Source: Sphingorhabdus profundilacus (lineage in GTDB: Bacteria; Pseudomonadota; Alphaproteobacteria; Sphingomonadales; Sphingomonadaceae). From it: a stretch of 64,000 nucleotides of DNA. The notes beneath the pieces are model-generated. The model made no database searches. It was not told the DNA's origin and worked only from the letters and a program-made list of their open reading frames with translations. Position 1 is the stretch's first letter, and the number at the start of each line of letters is the position of its first letter. The position numbers and the translations under genes were made by a program. Shown here piece by piece: positions 61,150-64,000 of this stretch. The stretch covers positions 186,001 through 250,000 of the forward strand of contig NZ_SDWJ01000002.1 in assembly GCF_009769755.1 (NCBI RefSeq), given 5' to 3'.

Positions 61150-62328
61150 ATGCGTGACGCAGTTATCGTTTCCACCGCCCGTACCGCCATCGGCAAAGCC
61201 TATCGCGGCGGCTTCAACGCCACATCCGGCCCGACACTGGGCAGCTATTCCCTGAAGGCCGCGGTCGAGCGCGCCGGTATCGAAGGCGGCGAAATCGACG
61301 ACGTCCTCTGGGGCTCCGCGCTGCAGCAGGGCACACAGGCGGGCAACCTCGCGCGTCAGGTCGTGCTGCGCGCCGGCCTGCCGATCACGGTATCGGGCAT
61401 GACCATGGACCGCCAATGCTCGTCCGGCCTGATGTCGATCGCCACCGCCGCCAAGCAGATCATCGTCGACAATGTCGACATCATGGCCGCCGGTGGCCAG
61501 GAATCGATCAGCCTCGTGCAAACCAAGGAAATGCGCGTCGCCCCCGACCGCGACCTGATCGCGATGCACCAGAATGTCTATATGCCGATGCTGCAAACCG
61601 CCGAAGTGGTTGCCAAGCGCTATAATATCAGCCGCGACGCGATGGACGAATATGCCCTCCAGTCGCAGCAACGCACCGCCGCTGCACAGGCTGCCGGTTA
61701 TTTCGACGCCGAGATCGTTCCCGTCACCACCACCATGAATGTGACCAACAAGGAAACCGGCGAAGTCACCCAGAAAGAAGTCACCATCGCCAAGGACGAA
61801 GGCAACCGCGCCGACACCCAGTTGGCCGGACTTCAGGCGCTCCAGCCGGTGCTTGGCCCCGACATGACGATCACCGCCGGTAACGCCAGCCAATTGTCCG
61901 ACGGATCATCGGCCAGCGTGCTGATGGAGGCCAAGGTTGCCGAAAAGAAGGGCCTCAATCCGCTGGGCCGCTATGTCGGCATGGCCGTCGCCGGCACCGA
62001 GCCCGACGAAATGGGCATCGGCCCTGTTTTCGCCATTCCGAAACTGTTGCAGCGTTTTGGCCTGAAGATGGACGACATCGGCATCTGGGAACTGAACGAA
62101 GCCTTCGCCGTGCAGGTGCTTTATTGCCGCGACAAGCTCGGCATTCCGGGTGAGCTGCTGAACGTCAATGGCGGCTCGATCTCCATCGGCCACCCCTATG
62201 GCATGACCGGCGCACGCTGCACCGGCCACGCCCTGATCGAAGGCAAGCGCCGCGGTGCCAAATATGGCGTCGTTACCATGTGCGTCGGCGGCGGCATGGG
62301 CGCAGCCGGATTGTTCGAGATTTTCTAA
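61150..62328 (+). CDS. Acetyl-CoA acyltransferase (thiolase)
   Basis: A 392-residue thiolase. Nucleophilic Cys is in [12 protein letters not shown] (about residue 91); the His is in [20 protein letters not shown] (about 347) and the second Cys in [15 protein letters not shown] (about 377). It cleaves or forms 3-ketoacyl-CoA. Located just after MaoC in a short beta-oxidation-like operon. Length and motif spacing are normal. Chain-length preference cannot be read. Confidence 0.95.
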   Translation: MRDAVIVSTARTAIGKAYRGGFNATSGPTLGSYSLKAAVERAGIEGGEIDDVLWGSALQQGTQAGNLARQVVLRAGLPITVSGMTMDRQCSSGLMSIATAAKQIIVDNVDIMAAGGQESISLVQTKEMRVAPDRDLIAMHQNVYMPMLQTAEVVAKRYNISRDAMDEYALQSQQRTAAAQAAGYFDAEIVPVTTTMNVTNKETGEVTQKEVTIAKDEGNRADTQLAGLQALQPVLGPDMTITAGNASQLSDGSSASVLMEAKVAEKKGLNPLGRYVGMAVAGTEPDEMGIGPVFAIPKLLQRFGLKMDDIGIWELNEAFAVQVLYCRDKLGIPGELLNVNGGSISIGHPYGMTGARCTGHALIEGKRRGAKYGVVTMCVGGGMGAAGLFEIF

Positions 62329-62336
62329 AGCGATTT

Positions 62337-62366
62337 GGGGGACAGGCCAGATTGGGTCCGTCCCCC
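62337..62366 (+). terminator. Possible hairpin downstream of the thiolase gene
   Basis: GGGGGAC (62337-62343) can pair with GTCCCCC (62360-62366). The stem lies 8 bases after the thiolase stop, but no T run follows, so termination is only possible. Confidence 0.35.
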
Positions 62367-62456
62367 CTGAAGGCCCATTCCCGCCCGGGAAGTGACGAGC
62401 CAAGCCGCGACGCGCGGATGCGTTTTCTTGTCCGCTTCGGGGGCTGCTGCACGATG

Positions 62457-62503
62457 GACCCTGGAACGACGTCACCGGAGGTGAACCGAGTTCAGCGTGA
62501 CGG
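62457..62503. repeat. Palindromic repeat, type B, reverse orientation
   Basis: GACCCTGGAACGACGTCACC, GGAGGTGAACCGAGTTCAGC and GTGACGG. Located 20 bases before the epimerase stop, in the converging intergenic region. Confidence 0.85.
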
Positions 62504-62522
62504 GAGTCTTGATGGAAGTTTT

Positions 62523-63503
62523 TTATTCCGAAACCATCCCGCTCGCAAAAACAAACCCGTCCGGTCGATCTTCGGCCAGCAACGCTGGGCCATCAAGGTC
62601 GACCCAATTGGCCCCTTGCGCGGCCAGATAGGCAGGGGCGATGCCAAGGCTGGTCGACAGCATGCAGCCGACCATGATTTTCATCCCCGCCGCTTCGGCC
62701 GCTTCGGCCAGCTTTAACGCCTCGGTCAGGCCGCCTGCCTTGTCGAGCTTGATATTGATGCCGTCATAATAAGGGGCAAGGCGCGCCACATCGGCGGCGC
62801 TATGGCAGCTCTCGTCCGCGATGACCGGCAACGCGCAGGATATTCCCGCCAACATCGAATCTTGCCCTGCCGGAACCGGCTGTTCGATCATTTCAACGCC
62901 CAACGTCGCCAGCAACGCGGCTTCGGCGGCAATGTCCAGATGTGCCCAGCTTTCATTGGCGTCGACGATAAGGCGCGCCTCAGGTGCACCCGCGCGCACC
63001 GCCGCGACACGGGCAAAGTCACCCTCGCCGGTCAGCTTCAGTTTCAGCACGGAATATCCCTTGGCCGTCGCCTTGGCGGCATTCGCCTCCATCACCGCCG
63101 GTTCACCGAGCGAGATGGTAAAGGCCGTGACCAGCGGCGCGGGCGCTGCTGTCAGACCGGCAAAGCGCCATAACGGCACCTCCGCCGCCTTGGCCGAAAC
63201 GTCCCAAAGTGCACAATCGAGCGCATTGCGCGCCGCGCCGGGTGGGAGCAGAAGCTGCACTGCGTCACGCGCCGCATTTGCGCCAAGTGGCTCCAGCTGC
63301 GGCAGCACAGCCTCCACCTCGGCAAGGCAACTTTCCGCCGTTTCCCCATTATAATAGATTGCCGTGCCCTCCCCAAGCCCGACATGCGTCCCGTCGCTGA
63401 CGGCGACAACAAGCACGTCAACATATGTCTTGGCACCACGTGAAATAATGAACTGCCCTGCAACCGGCCAGCGTTCAACGGCTGCACTTATACGTAATGC
63501 CAT
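62523..63503 (-). CDS. Enolase-superfamily epimerase (Ala-Glu epimerase / DgcA-like)
   Basis: A 326-residue enolase-superfamily enzyme of the muconate-lactonizing group. Features are KLKLTGEG (the KxK site around residue 145), metal ligands Asp in IVDANESW, Glu in IEQPVPAG, Asp/Glu in VIADESCH and Lys in INIKLDKAGGLTE. This suits dipeptide epimerase or the related N-acylamino-acid racemase (DgcA type). The substrate may be L-Ala-L-Glu or N-acetyl-glutamate; not decided. Starts at 63503. Confidence 0.87.
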   Translation of the reverse strand: MALRISAAVERWPVAGQFIISRGAKTYVDVLVVAVSDGTHVGLGEGTAIYYNGETAESCLAEVEAVLPQLEPLGANAARDAVQLLLPPGAARNALDCALWDVSAKAAEVPLWRFAGLTAAPAPLVTAFTISLGEPAVMEANAAKATAKGYSVLKLKLTGEGDFARVAAVRAGAPEARLIVDANESWAHLDIAAEAALLATLGVEMIEQPVPAGQDSMLAGISCALPVIADESCHSAADVARLAPYYDGINIKLDKAGGLTEALKLAEAAEAAGMKIMVGCMLSTSLGIAPAYLAAQGANWVDLDGPALLAEDRPDGFVFASGMVSE

Positions 63504-63686
63504 GGCCCCACCCGACTGTTATCCGGGGGCAGACTGGCCAGTTAAGGCCCGCATTGCAAGCCGTGCTGCGGTATTTTTTGCCGGTTTTCCATTATTCAAG
63601 TCGGCACAACGCGGTTTGGACCACAAGAACAGAACGTCTTGCGGTTCAATCGCGCGAATTTTTCGAAAACAGGAATCCGGGCCCGA

Positions 63687-64000
63687 TTACCGGTCGTAAT
63701 CGCGTTGCATTCCTGCGCCGCGTGCCGGTGCAGCCGCCGTCAAACGGAGCGCCTCTGCCGACAGGCTGATCGAACCGATTTCATCGGCTTCTTCATCTTC
63801 ATCGACCTGAACCTTCTGCAACGACTGGACCAGTCCTTCTTGCAAATGATCGGGACGAACGGTTTCTTCCGCAATTTCGCGTAGCGCGACGACGGGATTT
63901 TTATCACGGTCGCGATCAACGGTCAGTTCGGCGCCACCGGAAATTTCGCGTGCGCGCTCGGCCGCCAGCAATACGAGGTCAAAACGGTTGGTGACCTTAT
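63687..64000 (-). CDS. rpoZ: RNA polymerase omega subunit (N-terminus cut by window edge)
   Basis: The frame is open to the window edge; the last 94 residues and about 10 more are visible ([20 protein letters not shown], then [17 protein letters not shown]). This is the conserved omega core with a family-typical long C-terminal acidic tail ([15 protein letters not shown]). It helps assemble RNA polymerase and binds ppGpp in many bacteria. The start is beyond base 64000. Confidence 0.95.
   Translation of the reverse strand, partial: KVTNRFDLVLLAAERAREISGGAELTVDRDRDKNPVVALREIAEETVRPDHLQEGLVQSLQKVQVDEDEEADEIGSISLSAEALRLTAAAPARGAGMQRDYDR

Noticed and set aside
1-64000. tRNA or rRNA genes
   Set aside because: Reading the intergenic stretches showed no cloverleaf with TPsiC-type sequence or CCA-like end.

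Overview
The window looks like chromosome of an alphaproteobacterium of the order Sphingomonadales (Sphingopyxis/Sphingorhabdus-like; this is inferred from gene content, not from a marker-gene comparison). Pointers are an RcGTA-like gene transfer agent cluster of the sphingomonad type, a UrcA-family protein, an XrtA/exosortase-A-type glycosyltransferase and O-antigen-ligase pair, a class I lysyl-tRNA synthetase, a fused ThiS-ThiG, and many copies of a palindromic intergenic repeat whose core reads ACCCTGAACTTGTTTCAGGG. No tRNA, rRNA, CRISPR array, integrase or transposase was seen.

Layout. 1-321: start of an outer-membrane beta-barrel gene. 480-14757 (minus strand): a head-to-tail cluster in the order of the Rhodobacter GTA (portal, small membrane protein, prohead protease, capsid, connector, adaptor, tail terminator, major tail protein, chaperones, short tape measure, gp12, gp13, gp14, gp15, DUF2793). 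It has no terminase. It carries an extra four-gene block between capsid and connector, two small plus-strand genes inside it, and a glycosidase-like domain fused to gp12. A consensus-like promoter with an overlapping palindrome sits before the portal gene, followed by a paired palindromic repeat. 15054-24246: small proteins, GST, a DedA/YqaA membrane protein, lnt, metK (with a palindromic operator) and trmB, then a hipBA toxin-antitoxin module. 24411-31946: a LytS/LytTR two-component pair, UrcA, thiSG, DUF481, aroQ-accB-accC and a D-Ala-D-Ala dipeptidase lipoprotein. 31947-33050: a repeat-rich stretch that encloses a small GIY-YIG nuclease. 33051-43478: RcnB-like protein, amidohydrolase, prolyl hydroxylase-like enzyme, DUF885 peptidase, a metallopeptidase-like TPR protein, esterase, rhodanese, desaturase, corA and DUF1003. 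43475-49076: lysS, diverging from a DinG-like helicase whose coding sequence contains a copy of the repeat in frame, then sixA and a GNAT gene. 49077-49897: 0.8 kb of nothing but repeats. 49898-52837: the rpmF-plsX-fabH-ihfA-merR operon. 53035-63503: MAPEG and MBL-fold proteins, a divergent S24-repressor / small-protein switch with two operator boxes, MscS, polysaccharide genes, MaoC, thiolase and an Ala/Glu-type epimerase. 63687-64000: rpoZ, cut by the window edge.

How it fits together. Most of the window is housekeeping: lipoprotein acylation, SAM synthesis, thiazole synthesis, shikimate and acetyl-CoA carboxylase, fatty-acid initiation, and nucleoid and tRNA functions. The accessory content is the GTA cluster, hipBA and the repeat family. 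The most unusual features are (i) the palindromic repeat family, which surrounds a GIY-YIG nuclease gene with direct repeats and has also entered a helicase reading frame, and (ii) the rearranged GTA cluster with its missing terminase, domain-shuffled tail tip and embedded plus-strand genes.
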